Shown: positions 1 to 11,709 of the stretch, piece by piece
Position numbering within the stretch: the stretch's first letter is position 1
Layout of the letters: the number at the start of each line of letters is the position of its first letter
From: Wurfbainia villosa
Lineage: Eukaryota; Streptophyta; Magnoliopsida; Zingiberales; Zingiberaceae
Reading direction: 5' to 3'
Assembly: GCA_025175895.1 (NCBI GenBank)
Contig: CM045997.1
Coordinates: 106,936,479 to 107,000,478 of the forward strand
DNA length: 64,000 bases
Translations under genes and position numbers: made by a program
The notes under the pieces: generated by a model
The model's database searches: none
What the model was told of the DNA's origin: nothing
The model's input: the letters and a program-made list of their open reading frames with translations, nothing else

Positions 1-100
1 TGTTTGGACACTTGTAGGCTTCGACCACCGAGAAAAACTCTCCGAAACGGCAAGGTCTCATTTTTGTTTTTTTTTACAGCGACTTAAGGCGTTGTAAGAT

Positions 101-112
101 TGGTATAAGACA
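101..112 (+). other. Degenerate primer-binding site of element A
   Basis: TGGTATAAGACA matches the usual copia primer-binding site TGGTATCAGAGC (complement of initiator tRNA-Met) at most positions. If this is right, bases 1 to about 98 are the end of the 5' LTR, but those bases do not visibly match the end of the 3' LTR at 7080-7177, so the call is tentative. Confidence 0.4.
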
Positions 113-1398
113 CTCGTGAGATTCATTTTGTGAAAAGGGGCGCTGCCCCTAACCCCGCAAGGGGCATTGTCCTGCGATCGCGCTCGAAAATCGCTTAGCG
201 GGACCGCTACGGAGTTGTGACTCATAAAATTGAAAAACAAAAGTAGGAAAATTATAGAAATTTATGTAAAATACATAATTTAGAATTATGTATGATATTG
301 TGATGGTTATGACCCAAAAACCCCAATGTGATTGGATAAAATTATGTTGTAATTCATAATACGCCTTGCGCGCCGTTTTTAGTATTGTGCATGTTGTATA
401 TGATATGCGACCTGTGTATCGTGTCTCCCTTATTATATTCCTGTTGTAAATAGATTTTAGACTCGAATGTAACTCGAGTTTCATGTTTGTAATGTACAAA
501 ATGAAGCGGTGGAAGATCCACTCTTAAACGGAGTTACGAGGAGGGTGTCGACGACACAAGGCGGTCAAAGGAGGCGTTTGGAGAAGCCGCTAACCTTAGG
601 TTGACCGTCCGATCTTCTCATTGGCTTGAGAAGATCGTAGTAGGGTCATGACCTCATCACAAATTAATTAATTAGTATATATATATATATATATTTGTTT
701 TTGCTTGTATGTATGTGATGCATGCTAGTATAGGGTAATTAATGTCTTAATGTGTATATGATACACATTCATGATTAGATTAGATCTTAATCAAGTCAAC
801 TCGAAATGCTTACCAAGTTTTGATACCCATCACTGCCTCGATCATTTGTTGTTGTTGAATTTGTCAAAACAGAGCAACGCATATTATCTTGGTAGGGTGC
901 AAAGGGACAATCTTGGTCCTGCCTATCAAAGCTTGGGTGAGAATAAGCTCAATTAGATTGAGTGAAACTAGTTAACTCAATTGGATCGGATAAAATTATA
1001 GGTATATTCCAACGGTTGGAAAGATATGATAAGATCACATTTACACTAAATCTTGGGCGATTTAGCCAAAGCTAACTCAAGTTTTTTTTGTAAATGTGGA
1101 TCTTGATCCTATAAATAAGAGTTGTATAGAGATGTAATTGGTAATTTGTTACCTACCGATCATACTAAGTCTTGGGTGATTTAGTCAAAGCTAACTCAAG
1201 GCGTAGTATGATGTGGATCTTGTCCCGCGAGAATTATAGCTAGTTGGTATGAATCTAGTAGTGTGGTTTGAACACATCCATGACTCGATTCTACAAAAGT
1301 CCTATAATTCAGTGGGAGTATCATTTAATTAAAAACCTAATTAAATGATAAATGAAATATGATATTTACTTTCTGCATTATTTATGTTGTAGATTGAC
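113..1398 (+). other. Leader between 5' LTR and gag of element A
   Basis: This is non-coding leader, about 1.3 kb, a length usual for Angela/BARE elements. It contains a GC-rich stretch at about 137-200 with repeated GGGGC/GCCCC pairs that could fold, a (TA)n run at about 676-694, and two related segments at about 1040-1085 and 1160-1205 that share a CTTGGG(C/T)GATTTAG(C/T)CAAAGCTAACTCAAG-type block (given here only as its pattern). No gene is seen. Confidence 0.55.
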
Positions 1399-2274
1399 AT
1401 GTCGTCAAATACGAACACTGTCTCTCTGCGTTCTGTCCTTGAGAAGGACAAACTCAATGGAGCTAATTTCCTGGACTGGTATAGGAATCTGAGAATTGTT
1501 CTCAAATAAAAAAGAAAATTGTACGTCCTGGAGCAGCTCATTCCGGAAGCACCTGCTACCACTGCCACGCGAGCTGACCGAGATATTTACAAGAAGTATC
1601 AAGATGATGCATTAGATGTGTCATATCTCATGCTCGCGATCATGAACTCTGAGCTTCAGAAGCAACACGAGTTAATGGATGCTTTTGATATGATTGAACA
1701 TCTTCATCAATTGTATCAAGGACAAGTAAGGCACGAGAGATTCGAGTTCTCTAAGGCACTGTTTCAGTGCAAGATGCAAGATGAGACTCTCGTAGGTCCA
1801 TATGTACTCAAGATGATTGGATACATAGAAAACTTACAAAGGTTGGGATTCCCACTTGGCCAAGAACTGGCCACTGACTTGATCTTGCAATCCTTGTTAG
1901 AAAGTTACAATCAATTTGTCATGAATTACAATATGAATGAAATTGATAAGCTACTAGCTGAGATGTTTAGCATGTTAAGAACTGCTGAGCTCAACCTTAA
2001 GAAGGCAAAACCCAACTCCATTTTGATGGTGCAAAAGAATAAATGCAAGGGCAAGCCTAAAAGTAAGGGAAAGTCCCAAGCCAAGGGCAAAGGCAAGACA
2101 CTGAAACCTAAAGGAGGGGTTGCCAAGGATGCTGAATGCTACCAATGCAGTCAGACCGGTTACTGGAAGCATAACTGTAAGGGATACTTGGAAGATCTTA
2201 AGAAGAAGAGAAGTGAGACTTCTACTTCAGGTATATATATTATAGAAGTCAATCTATCTATTTCTTCATTGTAA
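1399..2274 (+). pseudogene. Gag (capsid/nucleocapsid) of element A, broken
   Basis: The start is the ATG at 1399, which opens an N-terminus of the Angela Gag type (LNGANFLDWYRNLRIVLK). The frame is interrupted by TAA at 1507-1509, where related proteins have glutamine, and then continues in the same frame to 2274. The middle holds the conserved capsid segment (HERFEFSKALFQCKM, GYIENLQRLGFPL). A lysine/glycine-rich basic stretch precedes a CCHC zinc knuckle at 2137-2178, CYQCSQTGYWKHNC, in which the zinc-binding histidine after glycine is tyrosine, so the knuckle is damaged. Gag would package element RNA in cytoplasmic particles. Domain identity is clear; function is lost. Confidence 0.85.
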
Positions 2275-3729
2275 GTATTAGATATCGGATGTGCTTCTCA
2301 CATTTGTACTAATGTACAGGCGTTGAGAAATAGTAGGGCATTGACGAAGGGCGAGGTAGACTTACGATTAGGCAATGGAGCAAGGGTTGTTGTTGTTGTT
2401 GTATGAACTTATTTTCTATCTCTGCTCTCTGGGCTTGTACTAGAATTAGGTGAATGTTGTTATGTGTCTGCTCTCACAAAGAACATCATTTCAGTTTCTT
2501 GTTTAGACAAGAAAGATTTTTCATTTATAATAAAGAACAAATGTTGTTCCATTTATTTAAATGATATGTTCTATTGTAGTACACCTCTGATGAACGGACT
2601 CTACATTCTAGACTTAGAGAACCCCATCTATAACATAAGTACCAAAAGGTTCAAGTTAAATGAGTTGAACCAAACATATCTCTGGCATTGTCGCTTAAGT
2701 CACATAAATGAGAGTTACTTATCTCAGCTCCATAAGGATCGGTTGCTGGACTCATTTGATTTTGAATCATATGAGACATGCGAGTCTTGTCTTTTAGGCA
2801 AGATGACCAAGACTCCCTTTAGTGGACACAACAAAAGAGCAACAGACTTGTTAGGACTTATACATAATGATGTGTGTGACCTTTTAATGTCGCTACTAGA
2901 GGTGGTTATAGGTACTTCATTACATTTACTGATGACTTCAGTAGATATGGTTATGTGTATCTGATGACACATAAGTCAGAATCCTTTGAAAAGTTCAAAG
3001 AATTCAAGAATAAAGTACAAAACCAGCTTGACAAGGGTATTAAGATACTTCGATCAGATCGAAGTGGTGAATACCTTAGCCATGAGTTTCGTGACTATCT
3101 AGCTGAGTGTGGGATTCTATCCCAACTCACTCCTCCTAGAACACCACAGTGGAATGGTGTATCTGAAAGGAGGAATCGTACCCTATTAGATATGGTACGA
3201 TCTATGATGAGTCACACAAATCTTCCTATATCCTTTTGGGGATATGCTCTAGACACATCAACCTTCACACTTAACCGGCCGTGTTCCATCCAAAGTTGTG
3301 ATAAAGACACCATATACGATATGGACAGGGAAAAATCCCCAGATGTCTTTCATGAGGATTTGGGGTTGTGAGGCTTACGTTCGACGTCAAGTCTCAGACA
3401 AATTGGGACCCAAATCCGATAAGTGTTATTTTGTTGGATATCCCAAGGAAACGAAGGGATATTACTTCTACATTCCCAGTCAGGACAAAGTGTTTGTGGC
3501 AAAGACTGGGGTATTTCTAGAAAGGAACTTTGTTTTTAGAAAAACTAGTGGGAGTACATTCGATCTTGAAGAAATTCAATATATGGACCATGACACTGAG
3601 GCCTTGATGGAGATTGAACAGGAACCACAAAGTGTTGTGGATAATGAGATTGTTGCACAAAGAGTTGTGGAACAACAACCTGTTCCGGTAGACCTACCTC
3701 TTCGCATGTCTAATAGGGTACGTCGTTAG
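2275..3729 (+). pseudogene. Protease and integrase region of element A, broken
   Basis: Reading on in the gag frame past the TAA at 2272-2274 gives the aspartic protease segment; the catalytic D-T-G is D-I-G at 2281-2289. A TGA follows near 2404. From 2464 the integrase begins, with an HHCC-type zinc segment (WHCRLSHI, then CESCLLGK). A frameshift lies between about 2890 and 2955. The integrase core continues at 2955-3371 with RSDRSGEYLS and PQWNGVSERRNR, which carry the second aspartate and the glutamate of the D,D-E triad. A second frameshift near 3300-3370 returns to the first frame for the C-terminal part (DKLGPKSDKCYFVGYPKETK). The order is that of copia pol. The region is non-functional. 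Confidence 0.85.
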
Positions 3730-5361
3730 CCCGAGAGATACTCATTTCTCTTGTCTGAACATAATGACGTTATGCTCGTTGAGAATGAGCCTACCTCCTA
3801 TCAGAAAGTTGTGATGAGCTCAGATTCTAAGAAATAGCTAGAGGCCATGAGATCCGAGATGGAATCCATATACACCAACCAAATATGGACTTTGGTTGAT
3901 CTACCTGAAGGCGTCAAACCCATTGGTGTAAGTGGGTCTTTAAGAGAAAGACTGATATGGATGGACTTACACATACCTATAAGACCCGATTGGTAGCTAG
4001 AGGTTTCAAGCAAATTCATGGTATTGACTATGATGAAATCTTTTCTCTAGTTACGATGTTTAAGTCCATTCGGATCATGCTTGCTATTGCAGTGTACCAC
4101 GATTATGAGATCTGACAGATGGATGTCAAAATCGCGTTTCTGAATGGAAACTTGCTCGAGGATGTGTACATGACACAACCTGAGGGTTTTGTAGATCCCC
4201 AGTATACTGGCAAAGTATGCAAGCTGCAAAGGTCCATTTATGAGCTAAAACAAGCTTCTCGAAGCTGGAATCTTCGATTTGATGATGCGATCAAACAGTT
4301 TGGTTTCATCAAGAATAAAGATGAACCCTGTGTCTACAAGAGGGTTAATGGGAATACAGTTGTCTTCCTTGTATTGTATATGGATGACATACTACTCATT
4401 GGGAATGCCATCCCTTTTCTACAGTCTGTAAAGACTTGGCTGGGGAATTGTTTCTCAATGAAGGGCTTAGGTGAAGTAGTCTATATTCTAGGCATCAAGA
4501 TCTATAGAGATAGATCTAAGAGATTGCTTGGCCTAAGTCAGAGTACATATATTGACACGGTATTATTACGGTTTGCCATGCAGAATTCCAAGAAGGGATT
4601 TCTGTCGATGTCACATGGTGTGAGTCTTTCGAAGACTCAAAGTCCCTCTTCTAGAGAGGAGAGAGATCGCATGGATAAAATCACTTATGCATCTGCCATA
4701 GGGATTTATCATGTACATCATGATATGTACTCGTCCTGATGTCTCATATGCTTTGAGCATGACGAGCAGATAACAGTCAGATCCAGGTGAGCATCACTGG
4801 ATAGCGGTTAAGAATATTCTTAAGTACTTAAGAAGGGCTAAAGAATATTTCTTGATATTTGGAGGCGATAGGGAACTAGCTGTAAAGGGTTACAGTGATG
4901 TCAGCTTCCAAACTGATCAGGATGATCATAGATCGCAGTCAGGGTTCATATTTTGCTTGAATGATGGCGCTATGAGCTGGAAGAGTTCGAAGCAGGACAC
5001 AGTTGCTGATTCTACAACAGAGGCCGAGTATATTGTTGCATCAGAAGCAGCAAAGGAGGCAGTTTGGATCCGCAAGTTCATTACTGAGCTTGAGGTGGTT
5101 CCTAGAATAGCATATCCTATAGAGCTCTATTGTGACAACAATGGAGTGATTGCGCAAGCTAAGGAACCTCGCTCATACCAACGGACCAAACACATACTAC
5201 GGCGCTTCCATCTCATTCGAGAGATTATCGATAGAGGAGATATGAAGATTTGCAGAGTACCCACAGAGGCTAACGTCGCAGATCCCTTGACCAAGGCTTT
5301 GGCACAGAAAAAACATGATGGTCATACTAAGTCATTGGGTATTAGATACTACAGTGATTAG
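3730..5361 (+). pseudogene. Reverse transcriptase and RNase H region of element A, broken
   Basis: The N-terminal RT part at about 3790-4115 is readable only by switching frame near 3930 and carries stops, for example at 3835 and near 4110. The RT core at 4119-4739 is open and includes QMDVKIAFLNGN-type motifs and the catalytic YMDD at 4377-4388 (copia usually has YVDD). Another break lies between 4739 and 4852. RNase H at 4852-5361 keeps the conserved SWKSSKQDTVADSTTEAEY block, LYCDNNGVIAQ and the DPLTKAL end, and stops at TAG 5359-5361. Strong Angela/BARE resemblance; inactive copy. Confidence 0.87.
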
Positions 5362-5370
5362 CACTAGTGC

Positions 5371-5381
5371 TAGTGGGAGAT
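5371..5381 (+). other. Polypurine tract of element A
   Basis: AGTGGGAGAT immediately precedes the LTR start TGTTAG at 5382. This is the expected place of the plus-strand primer for reverse transcription. Confidence 0.6.
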
Positions 5382-7177
5382 TGTTAGTGAAAGCCCTAGA
5401 GTCGATCATGTGATGATTGTTGTATGGACTTGTTGTATCATATTCCTATATATATTTATAAAGACATTTCTTTATGGTTATTATACTTACTTATATTGGT
5501 GTCAAATAACTAAGTATAATAGCGTCCTTGAGTAAAATGTTCTTATCTATATCAATCGATTGGTTTAATCAATAATGAGATGATATAGAGAATACTACTC
5601 TTAATCATTCATAGTCAAGTATTAATATTCAGGAACAATGTTAATGCAAAGAGACTAATATGTAGGTCAACTCGATGACTTGATCTCACAAGTCATGGAT
5701 ATGAGATATCAAGTTGACACATGGGTATGCATTGGAGAATGTATACTGAATGACCCGCCATGAGAAAGTATCATGGATCGTTATATGAGTATCATATACT
5801 TTCTCATGTGACTATTAGTATGACTATTAGTCCTTACCTGAAGTCACCATGGTTTCCTACATAAGGAGTTGCATACTTTGGCTTCGTCAAACGTCACCCG
5901 TAAATGAGTGGACTATAAAGGTGATTATTGGACATGTAACAAATTATACAGAGGGATGTGAGTGATGTAGATGAGATATATCCCTCCTATATGACGGGAG
6001 TGATATCATGATTCTTGATAAAGTGAGACCACTAAGTGCATGACCATGCCCAAATAAGTCAATATGAGATATTGAACTCATTTGATTAAAGTGAGTCTAC
6101 TTGGAGTTCAAGATATAGATTCTACAAACGATGATACGGTCTATGCCTCAATTGATCAATCTAGATGTCAAGGATAGAGGAACATTGTCACATATTGTGA
6201 GAGTCACAATTAGTAGTCACAAAGGTGATGTTGGATCTCAATATTCTTGTAACTTGGGCAGCAATGATGTGTTGCTAGATACTGCTCAGTGCTTATGTTT
6301 CTAAATCAGTTTAGGAGCATTGCCAACGTTACAAGAACCTATAAAGTCATAGACAAAGGGCAATTAGATGGAGATTAGGTTCATATGATGGACCAAGAGG
6401 ATTAGGTTCATGTGATGAACCAAATTGGATTAAGAGTAATCCAAATTAGACTAATTGAGTTGGACTCAATTTGATTCAAGTGTTGAATGAGTCTAATTTA
6501 GATTTGATTCATTGAGTAAATTTAAACTAATGAATAGAGATTCATTAAATTAAATTGACTTGAATCAAAGGTTAGATTTGATCAACCATAAGAGATAAGA
6601 GGTCAAGTTTGACTTGACTTGAGAGGGAAGATGAAAGGTCAAGTTTGACTTGACCAAATGTCACTTCATGGTGACTTGGCATAGGGTCGGCCAATGATGA
6701 TGTTCCACATCATCATGGACACATCATGGTATGCCACCTCATAAGGAAGACCAAGAGTCATGACTCTTGGTATTACATGGATGTTTTTAACCCTCCTTAA
6801 TGTGGTCGGCCAACACATTAGTGAGGCAATTAAAGTCTTCTTCTTCCTTCTCCTTTCTTCTTCTCTCCCTCTCCTCCATTGTCGAGACCTCCCAAGAGTG
6901 CTAGCACACTCTAAGTGGTTCTCTCCACATTTTGTCCGTGTGGATACGTGTAGAGGAGTGTACACTTGACACTCTACGAGATCCGACAACCTTTTGGACG
7001 AGCGGAATAAGCGAAGGGCATTGCTACAAGGGTAACATTTTTCTCATGTAGATCTAAGGTAAATCTAGTATAGATAAACATGTACATGAATTTTATTTAT
7101 CTTCGTACGGATCCGTGGTTGGCTTCTGAGGTTTCCGCAACGCAAAAAGCGATTTTTGCGGTTCGGAGAGTCTAACA
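5382..7177 (+). repeat. 3' LTR of element A (Angela type)
   Basis: The repeat begins TGTTAG right after a purine-rich tract and ends CTAACA, so the ends are inverted copies of one another. It is 1.8 kb, the size usual for Angela/BARE LTRs. A second copy of the same family (solo LTR B) lies at 54579-56213 and matches over long blocks, for example the region around 5755-5830 against 54950-55020. Short open frames inside (6666-6989) are not supported as genes. Confidence 0.88.
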
Positions 7178-8128
7178 AGGAGTGCATTGAATTTGATTTG
7201 AAATATTTTTGAGATATTTAAGGGCATCCGTGAGTTTTGACTAAAATTTATAGATGACTTTAGGAATCAGAATCATTCCAAATTAAGACTATTACACTCC
7301 TAGGAGCTTTTTGAGCATAACTATGCATTCGAATTTGGATTTCATAGTCTATATTGAGATGTGTGAATTTTTGAAATCTTTGTAATTTTGAAACAATGAT
7401 ACAAAATCATTAAAAAGTCTAGATCTGTCGTACTTAATCATCAACACTACCAAAGAGTTTTTAAGACTCTTCGTTCAGACCATGTCAAGACACTATAGGG
7501 TCATCATTTGTTGATGGACTTAGGAATCTCATAATTACTTCAAATCAAAATCATTCCGGAAAACCTCTTGAGTATAACCATATCCTCTAGTCTGGATTCC
7601 GAAAAACCTCTTAACTATTTTATTTTATCTTCATCGGTTAATTGATACTCGCAATTCAACCGTTATAATGTAATAATTGCTTTTTCTACTTTTCACATGG
7701 GTCATCAATTGACTAGAAACTTATCAACGGTGAACTATGCTTGTACAATCAGTTTAGCTAAGAATATATTTTTGATAATCTTGTGACAAAAGTATGTAAA
7801 GAAATTTTGACGAGGGTGATTAGATGTCTAGTAAGAAAAAATTATAATAGATCAAGCGTGATCAAATAGCCAGTAAGGAGAAGTTCTAACAGATCAAAAT
7901 TGATTAGATACTAGATTAAAAGTAGACCTGACTGATGGAAGATGGAGAAGATTTAGCAATGATGTGGACTTTTTAAAAACTAAAATGTGTCTATTTAGTA
8001 ATCAACTGATCGAAGATAGCACTACTTCAATGATGCTTATCTAACAATTTCTTCGAACCTCCATGAATATTCCACCTTGGTCATATACTATATTTTATGT
8101 ATTTAATTTGAAATGTATTGTATAGTAT
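7178..8128. other. AT-rich intergenic sequence, nothing recognised
   Basis: No long open frame, repeat boundary or RNA gene was seen here. Confidence 0.5.
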
Positions 8129-8149
8129 ATGAGTTGACAATTTTTTTTT

Positions 8150-8350
8150 AATCTCCGCAGGAGTACCTCGTGACTAGCACGATAGTAAAATTATATCAAT
8201 GAGAAAGGATTAATCTCCGAGGATTGTAAGCTTTTCGAGGTATCTACTCTCCTGTCGCATTAGCCCTGGGTTGGATAATATGTTCTCTGTGATTTATCTC
8301 TTTCGTGTTGGGTGGGGACGATGAGAGTGAGTGAATTGTCTTTTGCACCA
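8150..8350 (+). mobile_element. tRNA-derived SINE, GATTTACCTCC family (copy 1)
   Basis: The copy is flanked by near-identical direct repeats ATGAGTTGACAA(A)TTTTTT at about 8129-8149 and 8351-8369. It carries the family core as TGTGATTTATCTC near 8287-8300 and ends TCTTTTGCAC like other copies. The 3' hairpin seen in better-preserved copies is not recognisable here. Confidence 0.6.
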
Positions 8351-8369
8351 ATGAGTTGACAAATTTTTT

Positions 8370-8545
8370 CTAAAAAGACGATTACGTTCGCCTCTAATGT
8401 TATTCATCGTCGGTCCCTCGGTGATGATGAAGAAAGGTAAATCACGGGGACTATGTCCCTTGATCCGTTGACCGGAAATGACAGAGGACTTCTGAGTCTG
8501 GGTGAAAGTTTTAAATTTCACACCGAAAATCGATTCTTGTTCATT
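8370..8545 (-). mobile_element. SINE of the GATTTACCTCC family (copy 2), decayed
   Basis: On the - strand the core CCGTGATTTACC is followed by CATCATCACCGAG and a short hairpin GGCGA-ACGTAA-TCGTC plus a T-run at the left end (about 8370-8390). It matches copy 8, split by solo LTR F at 54332/62950. No clear target-site duplication was found. Confidence 0.5.
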
Positions 8546-9448
8546 TTAATAGTATTTGTATTACTTTAGCCAATGGACTATTCGAAGGGGACAAATTTTT
8601 TTATTTTAATATGACAATATTTGACAATATAACAAAACTCAGCTAATTAATTTATTTTAATTTTAAAATCATTATTTGAGTTAAATAGTTTTTTTAAAAC
8701 TATAACAATATTATTTAAGCAGCCGTCCATAATTTTTTTGGGATAATAAAAAATATTTAAATTTTTTTTGTTGTCATTAAAGTTGTGCTAAGCAAAATAT
8801 AAAAGAGTATTCTTTTTTTTTTTCAATTCAAAAATATTTTTATTCAGATATTAGTATAATCGTTTTATTCAGTTTTGATAAAGAAAAAAAACGTTTTAAT
8901 TAAAATTGCTAACAGTTTTAGTGGCAAGTTAATTTGACTAAATTAAAGTAATTTTTTTTCATTTGGTTCGATTAATTCTGAGAATCTAATAATTCAATAT
9001 TTTAAATTTTATTATCTGAAAAAAAATTATAATGGATTGTATTATAAATACTTAGAGAGATTACATGGACGTACTTATCTAAGGCAAATTAAAGCACTTT
9101 TAGTCCATATAAGAGAATTTCAACTAATAATTAAAAAAAAATACTTGGAATAAAATTGCAATATTTAATTAAAAAAATGCTAAAATAATATAGTAACACG
9201 TACATTTTCGAATAAAAATAAATAAATACCCTTTATTTTTTTAATATTGCCCTTCTTATTTTGTTTAATTATGTGAATACAAAATTTAAAAATTATTATA
9301 AGAGCATACTAATGAATCAAAGTGCAAGCGTCATCACACCTAAAATTTTAGTATTGGAATGAAAAACTAGAGAAGAAAGTGGCGGAAAAATTCTATAAGC
9401 CCTTGTATACTTTTAAGCGAGAAGAATATATCAATCAAGAAAGAAATC
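8546..9448. other. Very AT-rich sequence, nothing recognised
   Basis: Many A and T runs; no coding potential or repeat ends were recognised. Confidence 0.5.
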
Positions 9449-9464
9449 AAGAAAGCCATTAGCG

Positions 9465-9649
9465 GTGCAAACTCAGATGGCTAGCGCAGTCGTGTTAAGA
9501 TTTAAAAGGGCAATGAATCGATTCCTGGAGATGACGATTAGGCTACCGATGACTCCGCATTTTTGCGCTAGCCATTTGGGACCTGATTTACCTCCTCCAC
9601 ACGTAAGGGCAGCGGTGGGGGACCGCTAATGTGGCGGTTCCACATTTTT
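9465..9649 (+). mobile_element. tRNA-derived SINE, GATTTACCTCC family (copy 3), with TSD
   Basis: A 185-bp insertion is flanked by AAGAAAGCCATTAGCG at 9449-9464 and AAGAAAGCCATGAGCG at 9650-9665 (15 of 16 identical), a duplication length typical of LINE-mediated insertion. The head has an RNA polymerase III box A-like GATGGCTAGCGCAG and box B-like AATCGATTCCTGG. The core is CCTGATTTACCTCC. The 3' end is a hairpin, AATGTGG, loop CGGTT, CCACATT at 9628-9646, followed by T residues. Confidence 0.8.
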
Positions 9650-9838
9650 AAGAAAGCCATGAGCGAAGTAAAAAAAAACTTTGAATGCTTGTTTGGATAA
9701 TTTGATATAAAAGAAAGAGAAAGAAATATTTAGAGGATAACTTAGCTTATAAACTTATATAGGTTAGAAAAGTATAAAATTTAAATTTTTATTAGAGAAT
9801 TTAAACTTTTAAAATAGAATACATGTTAAATGCAAAAT

Positions 9839-11045
9839 GAGAATTTAAAACTCTAAAACCCAACCCTAAATCCTAGAATGCTAAAATCTAAAACAATAAA
9901 CTTGGAAACCACAAACCCTAAATTGTAAACTCTAAACCCATAAATCTAAAACCCTGAGACCCTAAAACCATAAAATCATAAAATCATAAACACTAAACCT
10001 TAGTTCCTACGAGCATAGCTGAGTTGATACTCGGATGGTAGAGTTGCCACAAGTAAACAAGGGTGATTTCCTTGGGGTTCATTCCCTTAGGTTGCTTGAT
10101 CCTTCCACCTAGGAGGTCGCTCGTTATCATAATTTATCTCTCTTCCATATACCTTGGGGTGGGCCATTTTTTTGCCACAAGTAAACACTAAACCTTAAAC
10201 ACCAAACCCTAAAATACAATCCCACACTTTAAAACCTAAAATCTAAACCCTAAATTTTAAAGCCCAATCTTAAACCATAAAATAATAAACTCTAAAACCC
10301 TAAAATCTTAAACTCTAAACCCTAAACATTGATCAACGAAACCCTAAAACTTGAACCTCGAAACACTAAATCTAAAAATCCAAAACCCTAAACTTTGAAT
10401 CTTTAACCCTAAATCATTAAACCATAAACCCTAAAACTATAAACCTAAAATGCTAAAATCACAAACCCTAAAATACTAAATGTTGAGCCCTAAACCTTAA
10501 CCCTACACCCTAAACTATAAACCAAATCCTAAAACCTTGAACCCAAAACTTCAAATCCTAAACTCTAAACCCTTCACCCTAAAATCCTAAAACATGAGCC
10601 CTAAAACTCTAAACCCCAAACCTAACACCTAACTCTTATAACCATAAACTCTAAACCCTAATCCTGAAAACTCGACTCATAAAACCCTAAACACTAAACT
10701 TGAAACTTTGAACTTTAAACTCTAAATCATGAGTACTAATGCTAAAACCCTAAACTAAAAAATCCTGAAGCTTTAAACACTATACCCTAAAATTCAAAAC
10801 CCTAAACCCTCAATCTTAAATCCTAAACCCTAAGCCTAAATGCTAAACCTTGAACCATAAAGTTTAAATGCTTAAATGCTAAACCTTGAACCATAAAGTT
10901 TAAATGCTTAAATGCTAAACCTTAAACCATAAACCCCTAAAGCCTAAATGACAAAACCCTAAACCCTGCTTAAAACCTTAAATCTTGATCCATGAATCCT
11001 AAACTCTAAATTGTAAAATCATAAAACTTAAAACCCTGAATCCTA
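9839..11045. repeat. Degenerate telomere-like CCCTAAA tract
   Basis: Imperfect repeats of the plant telomere unit CCCTAAA (AAACCCTAAA and many variants) fill this stretch, with only two or three exact units in a row at any place. A 36-bp block is duplicated in tandem at 10838-10873 and 10874-10909. It is an interstitial, ancient or non-telomerase-made array rather than a chromosome end. A SINE at 10003-10182 interrupts it. Confidence 0.8.
10003..10182 (+). mobile_element. tRNA-derived SINE (second family) inside the telomere-like tract
   Basis: A 180-bp insertion is flanked by perfect 15-bp direct repeats AAACACTAAACCTTA at 9988-10002 and 10183-10197. The head resembles a tRNA (box A-like TAGCTGAGTTGATA, box B-like GGGTTCATTCCC region near 10073-10087) and a T-run lies near the 3' end at about 10167-10173. 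The last bases repeat an internal segment, TTGCCACAAGTAAAC (10044-10058 and 10172-10186). Confidence 0.75.
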
Positions 11046-11455
11046 AAACTAGATCAAATGATATTTCAATATATGTATGAAAGTGTCTAGGAAAGCATAG
11101 TTTTAAATAACTTATGAATTTATTCAACCAAATATTGAAACACAATGTAAATGTCTGATCAACGAAGAGGGTAAATACTTAGTAATTTGGATTCATGCTT
11201 AAAAGGTCAAAAATAAAAATTATACATCTTTTCAAACAACTAACTAAAAAGTACAAGGGAAAAAAGATAATATTTACATATAACATTTATTGACTGAGAA
11301 AAAACTTATGATAAAGTATTGAAAAAGATTATATAGTGAATTTTAGGACAAAAAATGTTAGTGCAATATATATTAAAACAACTACAAATATAAATGGCAT
11401 ATAATGTACTAGTGATAAGGTAAATAAAGGAACAATGGAAAAGTTATTTTTTTAT
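11046..11455 (+). mobile_element. RTE-clade LINE fragment (reverse transcriptase), decayed
   Basis: A conceptual reading with stops gives the reverse-transcriptase segment FID-EKTYDKV, the RTE-like counterpart of FIDLEKAYDRVPRE, near 11287-11330. The stretch around 11050-11130 resembles 26560-26660, so the two are related copies. It is truncated at both ends and sits between telomere-like blocks. Confidence 0.6.
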
Positions 11456-11709
11456 CTAAAAGCCTAAACCCTAAAATGCCAAAACTCTAAACTATAAATC
11501 CTAAAATTGTAAACTCTAAATCCTAAACATTAATTCTTAAACCCTAAATCCTAAACCCTAAACCCTAAATACTAAATCCTAAACCCGAAATCCACTAAAT
11601 CCTAAAATGGCAAAATCTTAAATCCTAAAACCCTAAATCTCGAACCGCAAACTCTAAACACCAAACCCTAAAACTCTAAATCCTAAACCTTGAAACCCTA
11701 AATCCTAAA
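11456..11709. repeat. Telomere-like CCCTAAA tract, second block
   Basis: This continues the degenerate AAACCCTAAA repeats, with the most regular run near 11540-11570. It ends with CTAAA at 11705-11709, which is the target-site duplication of element C. Confidence 0.75.

Larger units (their letters stand above)
1..7177 (+). mobile_element. Decayed Ty1/copia retrotransposon, Angela/BARE lineage (element A)
   Basis: The order seen is leader, gag, protease, integrase, reverse transcriptase, RNase H and 3' LTR, which is the copia order. Gag and RNase H residues, a leader longer than 1 kb and a 1.8 kb LTR starting TGTTAG and ending CTAACA fit the Angela/BARE lineage as I know it. The 5' LTR lies outside the window apart from a possible tail at 1-100. 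The coding part is broken by stop codons and at least three frameshifts, so the copy is dead. The 5-bp duplication cannot be tested because the left end is missing; the bases after the 3' LTR are AGGAG. Confidence 0.85.

Noticed and set aside
137..200. Organelle-like or rRNA-like GC-rich segment
   Set aside because: The GGGGC/GCCCC repeats lie at the place of the Angela leader and no organelle gene adjoins them.
9839..11709. A true chromosome end
   Set aside because: Units are too degenerate, on both sides there is ordinary repeat-rich sequence, and transposons are inserted in it.
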